Below, piece after piece: positions 25,050 to 33,943 of a DNA stretch of 64,000 bases. Under the pieces are notes generated by a model, which was not told where the DNA came from, did not search any database, and worked only from the letters and a program-made list of their open reading frames with translations. A program made the position numbers and the translations under genes. Source of the DNA: an uncultured Poribacteria bacterium. Lineage in GTDB: Bacteria; Poribacteria; WGA-4E; PCPOR2b. Location: positions 620,001 to 684,000 of the forward strand of contig OY282444.1 in the NCBI GenBank assembly GCA_958296125.1, read 5' to 3'. How positions within the stretch are numbered: the first letter of the stretch is position 1; every line of letters starts with the position of its first letter.

Positions 25050-25168
25050 GTTCGGACTCTTTTCGTTGAAATGGGTACAAAAGGGTGGAAAGTGACTTAA
25101 CGGTTATGTTGAAAAGATAATACAAGCAATCGGTGGACAAGTCAACGGAAAAACGTAAGGAGATTAAG

Positions 25169-26050
25169 ATGGCTCAATTGAAATACTCAGTAATCATTGA
25201 CGCGTTGGCGACCTTCGGGCTAGACATTTGGGAACAACCGAGTGAGGTGCTTGAACTGGTCAAAGACAGTGGCTATGACGGTGTAGACCTCACCGCAGAG
25301 CCTGACCGGATCGAGATAAAACGGTATCGGGAAATCGCTGAAATAGCGAGGTCAATGGGATTGAAGATTGCGGCACTGCTTGGGGCGTGGGCGACTTGGC
25401 ACGCCGGCGAGGCACGAGATTTGGCATCCACCGACGAGGCGGCTCGACGTTATGCGATCGGTTACGCCCAAAAATGTACCGACCTAGCAGTGGATCTGAA
25501 TGTCTCCGTCTATGAAATCTGCTGTTGTCCAGCTGAGCCAAAGTACCCGGTGCATGACGTTCCCCTCCCGACGGTGAGACAAAACTTCGTCGAGTCCGCA
25601 CGAGAGATTAGCCGTTACGCCGCAGATCATGGTGTGCGGGTGGCAATAGAGCCGGTGAATCGGTTTGAAGGCTACGCGGGGTTCATGAACAGTGTCGTTG
25701 ATGCCGTCGGTGTCGCTGACGAAGTCGGTGAGGATAACTTGGGCGTGATGGTGGACTTTTTCCATGCGAACATTGAGGATGTCTCCGTCACCGATGCCAT
25801 TCGGCGGGCAAAACACAGGCTTATGCTGATCCATCTAGCCGATAGCAACCGTCAAATGCCGGGGATGGGGCACATCGATTTCACCAGCGTGATCAGAGAA
25901 CTTGACGAGGTAGGATTTGAGGGGTACCTCTCTTTGGATTGTCTGCCCGCAAGACCTGATGCTCAGACCTATTTAACCCATTCCATCGGTTACATGAAAC
26001 AACTGGAAGAGGCGGTTGCGCTAGAGAAGCGGCTATCTGAGATGAATTAG
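25169..26050 (+). CDS. Sugar phosphate isomerase/epimerase-like TIM barrel, paralogue 2
   Basis: A 293-residue xylose-isomerase-like TIM barrel. Metal-site segments are VAIEPVNRFEGYAG (Glu), MVDFFHANIED (Asp and His), LIHLADSNRQMPGMGHID (His) and YLSLDCLPA at the C-terminal strand. This set resembles D-tagatose/D-psicose 3-epimerase and sugar isomerase relatives. AAGGAG lies 7 bases before the ATG at 25169; the upstream in-frame ATG at 25133 is not supported. It converges on the Gfo/Idh/MocA gene at 26077, and these plus the 27128 gene form a sugar/polyol catabolic set by inference. Confidence 0.8.
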   Translation: MAQLKYSVIIDALATFGLDIWEQPSEVLELVKDSGYDGVDLTAEPDRIEIKRYREIAEIARSMGLKIAALLGAWATWHAGEARDLASTDEAARRYAIGYAQKCTDLAVDLNVSVYEICCCPAEPKYPVHDVPLPTVRQNFVESAREISRYAADHGVRVAIEPVNRFEGYAGFMNSVVDAVGVADEVGEDNLGVMVDFFHANIEDVSVTDAIRRAKHRLMLIHLADSNRQMPGMGHIDFTSVIRELDEVGFEGYLSLDCLPARPDAQTYLTHSIGYMKQLEEAVALEKRLSEMN

Positions 26051-26076
26051 ATCTGTCCGTTTGGTATGATGACACC

Positions 26077-27081
26077 CTAGTTGGGTACGGTTTGGGGCGT
26101 GCCTGTGCGGGCTGCCTCATCCAAGGCGTTGCATATAGACACGGCGCGTACACCGTCGCGGGCATTGCACAGGGTGTCCCCGTCCGTCCGAATCGCTTCC
26201 AATAGGTTCACCATCATTGACGCTTTGGCTGCCTCTGCTTCGGGCAATTCGCGGGTGTCAAGATAGTCAATTTCGCAGCCACCAAAATCGACGCGAGTCA
26301 TGTGCGAGGAAAAGACCGCACTACGTTCTCCATCCCACATCTGATGGAACCACTTGGACACGAAGGGGTTCATTCCTTGATCCGTGCTAATAACTGTGGA
26401 GAGTCCGCCGCTTTTCCAGAGGATTGTACCCACTAGCCCGTCAGGGTAGCCAGCGGTGCCTTTGTTCTGTCCAAAGATTTGCCCTTCAGCATAGACCCGA
26501 TCCGGCTCACTATCCATCAAATACGTTAGCAGATCGATGGTATGGACTGCGGTGCTAATCAACAGACCACCGCCATCATCAGCGTGCCACACCCACGTAC
26601 TCCCACTCGCACCGGAGTCATTCATTGCTAACTGACCATGGCTCAAGCGCGGTTGGGACAGTAGCTCTCGCGCCTGCTGCGCTGTGGGCGCAATCCGGAA
26701 TTTGCAGTTAATCACGAGCTTGACCCTAGTCCGTTCCACCATCTCAGCTACTTCGACAGCTTGGGCACGGGTCACACACATCGGTTTCTCCAAGAGAATA
26801 TGCTTGCCGGCTTTGGCCCCAGCAAGCGCGAGCGGGTGGTGTGCATCGTGGTGGGTGGCGATTACCAGCAGATCAATGGAATCGTCGCGCATGATGCGGT
26901 CAGCATCGGTTGTGGCATAGGAACCACCAAATTCCGCCAGTGCCTCTTCGGCTTTTTCCTCAATCTCGTCGCAAAAGCCGACCAATTCAATCCCCAGACT
27001 TTTTGCTTTTGCCGCATGGCCTCGTCCAGCACCGCCGCACCCAATCACAGCTGCCTTGAATCCAGATCCAATTAAGGTCAT
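26077..27081 (-). CDS. Gfo/Idh/MocA-family oxidoreductase, second paralogue
   Basis: A 334-residue NAD(P)-dependent dehydrogenase. It starts FKAAVIGCGGAGRGHAAKAK (GxGxxGxxH) and has the EKP motif as ILLEKPMCVT, with GGGLLISTAVHTIDLLTYL as the substrate-binding histidine/aspartate segment. AAGGAGA precedes the ATG. It is followed on the same strand by nothing and preceded by the TIM barrel gene at 27128-27964, which lies 46 bases upstream in transcription order, so the two are probably one operon. Joint oxidation/isomerisation of a cyclitol or sugar is inferred. Confidence 0.87.
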   Translation of the reverse strand: MTLIGSGFKAAVIGCGGAGRGHAAKAKSLGIELVGFCDEIEEKAEEALAEFGGSYATTDADRIMRDDSIDLLVIATHHDAHHPLALAGAKAGKHILLEKPMCVTRAQAVEVAEMVERTRVKLVINCKFRIAPTAQQARELLSQPRLSHGQLAMNDSGASGSTWVWHADDGGGLLISTAVHTIDLLTYLMDSEPDRVYAEGQIFGQNKGTAGYPDGLVGTILWKSGGLSTVISTDQGMNPFVSKWFHQMWDGERSAVFSSHMTRVDFGGCEIDYLDTRELPEAEAAKASMMVNLLEAIRTDGDTLCNARDGVRAVSICNALDEAARTGTPQTVPN

Positions 27082-27127
27082 TTTGGTCTCCTTAAATCAT
27101 CAAACGTAAAGAAGTTATACACAAGAC

Positions 27128-27964
27128 TCATCGAATCGTGATACCAACCTCTCCAGCAACCGACCGAATATGTTCCGCACCGAGTGCATATTCTTCAGCG
27201 GACGGAAGGTGTTCAAGCATCAACGGTATATCCGGATCGAGCCGATCCAGTTCACGCAGATATGTCGCGTAGTCAAGCCCACCAAGACCGGGACGGGTCT
27301 CATCAAGGTGAAGGGTTAAGTTATCAGCAAGGGAGATGTCCTTCGCATGGCAGCTTTTGATATACGCGCCGAGCTTGGCACAACAGTCGCGGATGAGATC
27401 TCCACTGTGGTAGTAGCGTTCAAGACTATTGATGATGTTCACCGGATCAAGATGGACAGCACACTGGACCCGATCAATGGTTTTGATCAAACGCAGGTAG
27501 CCATCGGGTCCTTCGGGATAAGCCCACGGCATCATTTCGAGCGTGTAGAATGTCCGCGTGGGCTTCACATCATCAATAATTGAACGAACGCTCTCGACAA
27601 TCAAATCGAAGGTATCATCTGTCAGATTATCAGGGTGGGGACCATCCCACTTGGGCCCGCGTGATCCGGATATGTTGACACAGCAGTTTGCACCAATCCG
27701 ATCGGCAAGCGCAAGTTGCACCCGACACTTTTCTAACGCAGCCTCGCGTTCTGCATTATCAACGCTGATCGGATTGCTCCATGCCCCGACTTCTGCAATT
27801 ACGATGTCTGCTTTTTTCGCGGCTTCGATGTACGCGTCAATGGTTGCCCCATCGCTTTCTGAATTGACAGGGCAGTAGGCGGCACTGTATCCATGATTCT
27901 TGACCGCTTCCGCCCAGCTGTCAGGATTGGTAATTTCACCAAATATCGGTCCGCCAAGTCGCAT
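27128..27964 (-). CDS. Sugar phosphate isomerase/epimerase-like TIM barrel, paralogue 3
   Basis: A 278-residue xylose-isomerase-like TIM barrel. The metal-site segments are YTLEMMPWAYPEG (Glu), CAVHLDPVNIINS (His/Asp), SCHAKDISL (His) and PLMLEHLPSAEEY (Glu). GAGGGGG lies about 8 bases before the ATG. It is transcribed ahead of the second Gfo/Idh/MocA gene. The substrate cannot be deduced, but this isomerase-plus-dehydrogenase pairing is frequent in inositol and rare-sugar catabolism. Confidence 0.78.
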   Translation of the reverse strand: MRLGGPIFGEITNPDSWAEAVKNHGYSAAYCPVNSESDGATIDAYIEAAKKADIVIAEVGAWSNPISVDNAEREAALEKCRVQLALADRIGANCCVNISGSRGPKWDGPHPDNLTDDTFDLIVESVRSIIDDVKPTRTFYTLEMMPWAYPEGPDGYLRLIKTIDRVQCAVHLDPVNIINSLERYYHSGDLIRDCCAKLGAYIKSCHAKDISLADNLTLHLDETRPGLGGLDYATYLRELDRLDPDIPLMLEHLPSAEEYALGAEHIRSVAGEVGITIR

Positions 27965-28061
27965 TTTTACCCCCTCACAGTTTCAATTAAGCATCTCTAA
28001 TCTATCTATTTTCCACTTGACATGCCTTGCAGCTTTCCATCACAATATGCTATACACATAC

Positions 28062-28128
28062 CGCCCCGCTAGGGCTTTGTAGATTGGGCAAGTTACGGCA
28101 TACGGAGTATGCCTACTACTAGCAACTT
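28062..28128. repeat. Family D composite repeat
   Basis: CGCCCCGCTAGGG at 28062-28074 followed at 28093-28128 by GTTACGGCATACGGAGTATG, CCTACTACTAGC. Both parts recur, in the same order, in the 12911-13211 gap, and the second part recurs at 8898-8926. The copy lies between divergent genes and next to the pseudouridine synthase promoter region. Confidence 0.55.
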
Positions 28129-28188
28129 GACCCATTCTACTGTTTTTCCTCCCTCATGTCTACCTTTTTAGGAATAGTAAACGAAAAA

Positions 28189-28917
28189 ATGCGCCTCGAA
28201 AAATTCCTCTCTAAATCCGGCATCGCTTCTCGACGGGACGCGAAGAAATACATTTCTGCAGGACGAGTCACCGTCAATGGCGAAAAGGTGTTGATCCCCG
28301 GCACCCACATCGCCCCTCAGCAGGATGAGATTACATTTGATGGCAAACCGATACGCAGGAAACCACGGCAGATTTACCTGATGCTAAATAAACCAGCGGG
28401 CTATGTCACAACGGTCCGCGATGATCGAGGGCGTCCAACAGTCATGATGTTGGTGCGTGACATATCCGAACGCATCTATCCGGTTGGACGGTTGGATGTT
28501 GACACTGAGGGGCTTCTGCTGATGACTAACGATGGGGATTTCGCACATAGAATCCTCCATCCGAGCCATGAGATTCAGAAAACATACACTGCGTGGGTGG
28601 AGGGACACCCGAATCGGCGGGAGCTTCAAAGGCTGCGAGAGGGAATCGAAATTGAGGAGGGGGTAATCACTTCGGCAAAGGTCAACCAAACGGGGAGCAG
28701 GGAAGGACAGACACAATTCAAGGTTGTTATCCACGAAGGAAAGAAACGGCAGATTCGGCGTATGTTCCACGCCGTAGGTCACGATGTCATGCACCTCAAA
28801 CGGGTAGGGATTGGATCACTTTCGTTGGGACAGCTCTCGATTGGGAAATATCGCCTCTTAACGCCGACTGAAATCGAATCGCTTGACCGGGAGGTCCCTT
28901 CCCAACATAAAGGTTAA
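28189..28917 (+). CDS. rluB: Pseudouridine synthase, RsuA/RluB family
   Basis: A 242-residue protein with an N-terminal S4 RNA-binding domain (RLEKFLSKSGIASRRDAKKY, about 1-50) and the RsuA/RluB catalytic domain. The catalytic aspartate is Asp103 in PVGRLDVDTEGLLLMTNDGD, and MLNKPAGYVTT and KKRQIRRMF are further family motifs. It converts a specific uridine of 23S (RluB-type) or 16S (RsuA-type) rRNA to pseudouridine; the two types cannot be separated with certainty. The ATG at 28189 aligns with the S4 start; an in-frame ATG at 28156 would add 11 residues. Confidence 0.88.
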   Translation: MRLEKFLSKSGIASRRDAKKYISAGRVTVNGEKVLIPGTHIAPQQDEITFDGKPIRRKPRQIYLMLNKPAGYVTTVRDDRGRPTVMMLVRDISERIYPVGRLDVDTEGLLLMTNDGDFAHRILHPSHEIQKTYTAWVEGHPNRRELQRLREGIEIEEGVITSAKVNQTGSREGQTQFKVVIHEGKKRQIRRMFHAVGHDVMHLKRVGIGSLSLGQLSIGKYRLLTPTEIESLDREVPSQHKG

Positions 28918-28955
28918 ACTAGTTTAAGCACTTAGCGATAATAGACTATGCTACG

Positions 28956-30476
28956 CTACTGATCATCAAGTCCCAGTGTCTCCTTCATCGTCTCTTCCCC
29001 ACCAAGGCATAAGAGGTAATCCTTCAATCCAATATACAGTTTTCCATTGGCGATAGCCGGTGAGGAGTAGATTGGTTTGCCGCCGTTGATTCTGTCTGTA
29101 TCAAACTGCCACACCACGCGACCATCGTTGATGCGAATCTTGTAGATTACGCCGTTATCTGCACCGACATACACCGAACTTTCCGTAACCGCCGGTGAAG
29201 ATACGACTGAGTGTCCAATATTCGATTTCCAACCTAGCGCACCGTCAGCGGCGTTGAGCGCATAGACGTGCCCATCCCGTGACCCAAAATACACAGATCC
29301 GTTACGATAGGCAATCGCTGTGAGGACGGAATCTTCGGCTTCATACTCCCAGATCTGCTCCCCTGTTTGGGCGTTACGGGCGGTGACTCGTCCCTTCGGC
29401 ACTTCGGCACTTTCGATAAAGTTACCGTTGCCAAGGCCGAAAAAGACCGTATCGCCATCGGCACTTGGACTCCCCCAAGCGGGGTAATCTACACGCTTTG
29501 ACCAAATCTCTGCGCCACTATTCGCATCAACAGCGTAGATGCGATACTCGCCATAACCGGTGCCGAAGTAAACTTTCCCCTTCCATACCGCCGGTGACAT
29601 GTCCACATGGATAGATGGATAGTGCCAAATCTCCTTCCCTTCAAGCGCATCAACACAGTAAAGGCCATCACTTCCTGCACCGAAGTAGACCTTCCTTTGA
29701 CTGACAAAAGGCGTTGATTCCACATGACTCGCCGTTTTGAACGTCCAAATCGCACCCCCATTATTGGCATCGAGGCAATGGAGACGACAATCGGCATCCT
29801 GGTGAAATCCCTCACCGACATAAACACGTCCTCCAACAACCGTTGGTGAGGAAAAAATCTGCACCGGCGTATCATAACCCCAAAGGTCAGTCCTGCTATT
29901 TGCATCAATGCAGTAAACCGCACCTCCACTGGAAAAGAACGAACCTTGTGCGGCAGTGATATAAACCCGAGACCCAACCACCGCCGGCGAAGAAGAAAAG
30001 TCTACGACAACACCGCCTTTCCCTTTGAATGACCATGAGACTGTGGGATGCGTTGGTCCGGGGAGATTATCGAGTTGTCCGGTACGCGCGATTCCCCCCC
30101 GAAACGCAGGCCAATCGTGTTTTGCGAGCTGAACATTTGTCGTTGTCATGGCATACGGTTGACCGGACTGAAGCCCTCGATAAATAACCCAAGCCCCCCC
30201 ACCGAGGAGGGTAAGGATCAGTATCAGCGTAATTGCTTTGAGGGGAGTAGATTCGCCGATACGGTAGAACAGTCCCTTAAGCCAATCGCGAGCAAACACG
30301 AATACAGTTAAAAAAGCGATACCGATAACTGCGAGAATCTGAGGGATAATACTGAGCAAGGCAGAAAGCGGTCCCAAGAGTTGAGGGATAACCGCATGGG
30401 CTGTCCCTGCCGAGTTGAAGGCGATACATAAAAACACCAACGCCAAGATTGAGGGCTTTGCTTTTACTCTGATCAT
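28956..30476 (-). CDS. Membrane-anchored PQQ-type beta-propeller repeat protein
   Basis: A 506-residue protein. Residues 1-105 hold a signal-like start and two or three hydrophobic segments (e.g. LLSIIPQILAVIGIAFLTVF and AITLILILTLLGGGAWVIY). From about 120 there are seven or so PQQ-like beta-propeller blades, each with the repeated pattern VYxG...LxxLDAxxGxxxW (for example GGRVYVGEGFHQ and YCVDALEGKEIWHY). Propellers of this kind act as binding scaffolds; no dehydrogenase active site is evident, and the relation to BamB is only of fold. It would sit in the inner membrane with the propeller outside the cytoplasm. Partner and ligand are unknown. Confidence 0.8.
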   Translation of the reverse strand: MIRVKAKPSILALVFLCIAFNSAGTAHAVIPQLLGPLSALLSIIPQILAVIGIAFLTVFVFARDWLKGLFYRIGESTPLKAITLILILTLLGGGAWVIYRGLQSGQPYAMTTTNVQLAKHDWPAFRGGIARTGQLDNLPGPTHPTVSWSFKGKGGVVVDFSSSPAVVGSRVYITAAQGSFFSSGGAVYCIDANSRTDLWGYDTPVQIFSSPTVVGGRVYVGEGFHQDADCRLHCLDANNGGAIWTFKTASHVESTPFVSQRKVYFGAGSDGLYCVDALEGKEIWHYPSIHVDMSPAVWKGKVYFGTGYGEYRIYAVDANSGAEIWSKRVDYPAWGSPSADGDTVFFGLGNGNFIESAEVPKGRVTARNAQTGEQIWEYEAEDSVLTAIAYRNGSVYFGSRDGHVYALNAADGALGWKSNIGHSVVSSPAVTESSVYVGADNGVIYKIRINDGRVVWQFDTDRINGGKPIYSSPAIANGKLYIGLKDYLLCLGGEETMKETLGLDDQ

Positions 30477-30579
30477 GATTTACTTTCTGCCTGTGTTAGT
30501 TGGAGCTATTCAAACGCGAGTTGCCACATGTCGCCCCGCCCTGATTTATCGGGGATGCCCGACCTACGGGTGTGGGATG

Positions 30580-30594
30580 TAGGTTGGGTTGAAC
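30580..30594. repeat. Single end of family B element
   Basis: TAGGTTGGGTTGAAC, identical to the 15-bp terminal repeat of the element at 7326-7490. No matching inverted end is seen nearby, so this is a solo end or decayed copy. GACCTACGGGTGTGGG precedes it. Confidence 0.5.
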
Positions 30595-30661
30595 GGAAAC
30601 AATGAAAAATACCAAGCATTTCACTTGGATTTCGGATTTCGACTCTGAAACGAAACCCACG

Positions 30662-31855
30662 CTATGATCTATCATTCAGCCACTCAACCACAAAATAAAT
30701 CAGGTTTTCTATCATCTGGTAGTTGATAAAGACATTGGCACTCGTTTCGTTTTGGAGACTTGTGATGAGGTACATTCCTTCGCCGTATTCCAAGGTTGCA
30801 AAGGCAATTTCTTTTTTATTGTTGGTAGTGGCAAGGATTGTATATTTATCGCTCCATTTCGTCCATGCGTCGTCAAGGAAGACATCCCCGAATTGGATTT
30901 CATTCGGTTCGCTAAACAGAGTACCCGCTGCCCGTGTTGGCTGGAAATCGCTACGCCCCATCCGTTCCACTCCCTTCATTGGTTCAGGGATCCAACCCGT
31001 CGGACACGGTCGATCATCATCGCTGTCTTGCCCCGAAACAATAACCACGCCGCCGCCTTTCACAAACGCTTTAATCTTGTTCTCTCGTTTTTTCGTCAAG
31101 TGATATTTATCTTCGCAGATTTCGCCTTGCCCCAACCAGAGAATGTCGGCGTGGTCAAGGGTTGGCAAGTTGCGATCTTTCGTTCTTTGGTAAACTAGCT
31201 GATGTCTCCCAACCGGATTCAAGGCAGAAATGGTGGGAAACTCGACATTGTAGCGATTGCCGGAGAGGACAAGCACACGGACCGTGCCGGACGATGCTTG
31301 GGCGAGAGATCGGACTTCCGCGGACTTTGCATTTGTGGGCTTGATTCTCCCGGCAAGCGTATCTCGCACAAGCCGCTGAAAGTCGGGCGTTGAACCTTTG
31401 TAGGTCCGGTGCATGTAGATCTCAATATGAGTAAAATTCCACCAAACGCGGCTCTTATCCGATCGGTTTTGGGCAAAGGTTTGAAACCAAGTGCTGTCGA
31501 TATGTCCGAGACTGGGGATTCGCTGCCCCTCCTTCTCATAGAAGATAATAATCGGCCGCCCAACTTTGAATTTTTTAATCATCTTTTGCGGGAAGTTGCC
31601 CTGCCCGGTGAATAGGTTAATTTTAATCTCTTGAAAATCGCTCTGCCCCTTGAGATTTTCCTCAACTGTCACCTTGGCGGTCATGCGTTTCTGATCGACC
31701 GAGGCTACGGTCCCAAAGATGACGTTGGTGCATTCAGCTAGGACCTCTTGAAGGGTGTAATGTCTCGTAATAAAGGCTTGGGTCTGGGAAACAGTGAACG
31801 GAAAGTGAAAACACAACATCACAATAAAAGAGAGCAGTAACAACCTCATTCTCAT
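30662..31855 (-). CDS. Secreted protein with C-terminal glutamine-amidotransferase-like domain, unknown
   Basis: A 397-residue protein with an N-terminal signal peptide (MRMRLLLLSFIVMLCFHFPF, cleavage near QTQA). Residues 30-110 look like a small beta-barrel (VTVEENLKGQSDF). From about 190 to 397 a class-I glutamine-amidotransferase-like/ThuA-like fold is suggested by VRVLVLSGNRYN, ADILWLGQGE, AFVKGGGVVIVSGQDS and a late GEGMYLITSLQNE. No catalytic Cys-His-Glu triad can be placed, so it is probably non-enzymatic. It is located outside the cytoplasm. The function is unknown. Confidence 0.6.
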   Translation of the reverse strand: MRMRLLLLSFIVMLCFHFPFTVSQTQAFITRHYTLQEVLAECTNVIFGTVASVDQKRMTAKVTVEENLKGQSDFQEIKINLFTGQGNFPQKMIKKFKVGRPIIIFYEKEGQRIPSLGHIDSTWFQTFAQNRSDKSRVWWNFTHIEIYMHRTYKGSTPDFQRLVRDTLAGRIKPTNAKSAEVRSLAQASSGTVRVLVLSGNRYNVEFPTISALNPVGRHQLVYQRTKDRNLPTLDHADILWLGQGEICEDKYHLTKKRENKIKAFVKGGGVVIVSGQDSDDDRPCPTGWIPEPMKGVERMGRSDFQPTRAAGTLFSEPNEIQFGDVFLDDAWTKWSDKYTILATTNNKKEIAFATLEYGEGMYLITSLQNETSANVFINYQMIENLIYFVVEWLNDRS

Positions 31856-32052
31856 AGATGATAAACTCCTTTGCTCATGTCAAAAGAAAGGGCAAAACGT
31901 AAAAAGAAGCTGTAGGGGCGGGGTTTAACCACCTGTGCTTGCCTCGGTTGCTTTGCATGATTTGTTAACATGAGCGTCCTTAGTCTCCTGATTCAGGCGA
32001 TGAAACCATTGGCTTTTCTCTATCTTCTCACGCATCCCGTTAGATCGGGTTA

Positions 32053-32817
32053 TCAGTTAGCGTTTAAGATCTCCAAGACATGGGGGTGTAGATTCTGGGT
32101 TGCAGCTACACACGAATCCCCTTGAACAACATCGCTGCCATCCCACGCAGTAATAACCCCACCCGCCCCGCGAACGACCGGAATGACTGGAAGGACATCC
32201 CACGGATTCACGATGGGGTCGAGCATGATGTCAGCCCCTCCAGCTGCGAGCAACAGATACCCGTAACAGTCGCCCCATGTGCGGAAAAGTTTCGCTTGCT
32301 GAAGTAAATTATCAAATCCCGCTTGATTTTGATATTTACCAATACTCAGAATATCTGTTGTCAGCAGGATCGCTTCAGAGAGATTGTCGGTCTCCCGGAC
32401 ATGCACCGGATGTCCGTTGATGGTTGTTTGTTCATTATCGCCGAGGCACAACCTCTCTAAGATGGGTTGATTAATTGCGCCCAAGACGGGTTGTCCCTCG
32501 TGCAGGAGACAAATCAGCGTTCCGAAAAGTGGGCAGCCGCTTGCAAATGATTTTGTGCCATCTATCGGATCCAACACCCAGACAAATTCAACGGTTTCAT
32601 TTTCGGACCCAAACTCTTCTCCAATGATGCCGTGGTCTGGAAATTCCTTGCGGATGAGATAACGCATGACCTCTTCTGCCCCTCGATCCGCCGCGGTGAC
32701 AGGCGTTTCGTCTTCTTTCAGTTCAACTTCAAGGTCGAAAGCGGCAAAATAGGGCTTTATAACTTCGGCACTTTCCGCCGCAAGTTTACAAACAAAGTTG
32801 ATAAATTCTTCCCGCAC
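32053..32817 (-). CDS. Inositol-monophosphatase-family phosphatase, HisN-like
   Basis: A 254-residue Mg-dependent phosphatase of the inositol monophosphatase family. Metal-binding motifs are IIGEEFGSENE (Glu), WVLDPIDGTKSFASGCPLFG (Asp83, Asp86) and IMLDPIVNPWDVLPV (Asp near 205). The FASGCPLFGTLI and WGDCYGYLLLAAG segments are characteristic of the histidinol-phosphatase (HisN-type) subgroup. It dephosphorylates histidinol-phosphate or an inositol/sugar phosphate in the cytoplasm. The start is a GTG at 32817 with GGGAAAGGG upstream. It follows the YdjY-acylphosphatase gene with 30 bases between, so they are probably co-transcribed. Confidence 0.85.
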   Translation of the reverse strand: MREEFINFVCKLAAESAEVIKPYFAAFDLEVELKEDETPVTAADRGAEEVMRYLIRKEFPDHGIIGEEFGSENETVEFVWVLDPIDGTKSFASGCPLFGTLICLLHEGQPVLGAINQPILERLCLGDNEQTTINGHPVHVRETDNLSEAILLTTDILSIGKYQNQAGFDNLLQQAKLFRTWGDCYGYLLLAAGGADIMLDPIVNPWDVLPVIPVVRGAGGVITAWDGSDVVQGDSCVAATQNLHPHVLEILNAN

Positions 32818-32847
32818 TATTGTCCCTTTCCCTTACTGGATTGCCCC

Positions 32848-33792
32848 TCAAAATTTAACAGCAAAGGAGTTATATTCTCCGCTATGAGGCCGCGCTTCGA
32901 CTTTGACATCCTCGACTTTAGAGGCGGGAGGTCCCTTCCACAAGATGCTCACAAGCGCATCCAGCGTCGCTTTATCCCCCTCGGCGACAACCTCCACTTT
33001 ACCGTTGGGCAAGTTCTTCGCATAACCGTGAACCCCAAGTTTCAGAGCGTTTTGTCGGGTGAAATGACGGAATCCAACCCCCTGGACTTTACCGCTGATC
33101 AGAATATAGCGTTGCATTTTTTGGTTCACCTCAATTGTAACTTTCACCGATGTGCCGAGTGGTGGGAGCACCTCTGGGTTCTTTTTGTAAGGGCTCTCCT
33201 CGGAAGGAATTGGACTTTGAAATAAGGCACTGCCATCGATATAGTTCAGGGCGATGATGTCGTTTCCGACGAATGCTTGGGGTATCGTTGCATCCTGGTC
33301 CTCGCTGTCAAGGTCGGGAATCTCACGAGATCCGGAGAAGATCCATGCGACGTGCTGCATCGGTTTTTTGGTTCGCGTGTTGTAGAGGAGGTCTTCAGCG
33401 CGGACCCTTTTGGTCTCGCTGTTCACGCTCCATTCGACGAACACTAGGACACTGGTCCCTGTCGCGCCCATCATCTCATCTTTCTCTTCGTTGTACATAG
33501 GCGGGACACCCCTTTTGAGACCGAGTTTGAGCATTGCGTCGTAGATTTCCTCTGCGGAACTATTGACGACGATAATACTTTCGTATTCTTTGCCCCTTCG
33601 TCCACAGAGCAGGTATTCCACAGCCCCCTGTAGATGCTCGTCATAGGTGCCAAGGGCTTTGGAGATTTCTCCGGTTAGCACAATCTTCTGTTCGTTCTCC
33701 AGAATTTGGATGGCTTCTTCCCCTTGGCTGACAGCAATCCAGACGAAACTAACGGCGATGATACAGGAAATGCGTCGAAACCTGCATAGCAT
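32848..33792 (-). CDS. Secreted YdjY-domain protein fused to acylphosphatase
   Basis: A 314-residue fusion. An N-terminal signal segment ([17 protein letters not shown]) precedes a YdjY-like domain (about 40-215: [33 protein letters not shown]). The C-terminal 90 residues are a complete acylphosphatase: [14 protein letters not shown] (catalytic Arg) and [19 protein letters not shown] (catalytic Asn). Acylphosphatases hydrolyse acyl-phosphates and are normally small cytoplasmic proteins, so an exported fused form is unusual. GGGGGG lies before the ATG. It probably shares a transcript with the HisN-like gene. Confidence 0.75.
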   Translation of the reverse strand: MLCRFRRISCIIAVSFVWIAVSQGEEAIQILENEQKIVLTGEISKALGTYDEHLQGAVEYLLCGRRGKEYESIIVVNSSAEEIYDAMLKLGLKRGVPPMYNEEKDEMMGATGTSVLVFVEWSVNSETKRVRAEDLLYNTRTKKPMQHVAWIFSGSREIPDLDSEDQDATIPQAFVGNDIIALNYIDGSALFQSPIPSEESPYKKNPEVLPPLGTSVKVTIEVNQKMQRYILISGKVQGVGFRHFTRQNALKLGVHGYAKNLPNGKVEVVAEGDKATLDALVSILWKGPPASKVEDVKVEARPHSGEYNSFAVKF

Positions 33793-33943
33793 TCGTTTTA
33801 CCCCCTTGTTGATATGTGGAAATTATAACACATAAATATTATGTATAAGTTAAAATTCTGTGAACTTTTGGAATGAGCGGTTAGAAGCTTAAATATTGTA
33901 GAGAAAAAGCAGAGGCTATCGGGACTTGACAGAATCTGCCTTG

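Noticed and set aside
28956-30476. Naming the propeller protein BamB or a PQQ-dependent dehydrogenase
   Set aside because: It has membrane segments and no lipobox, lacks dehydrogenase catalytic residues and is not next to bam or der genes.
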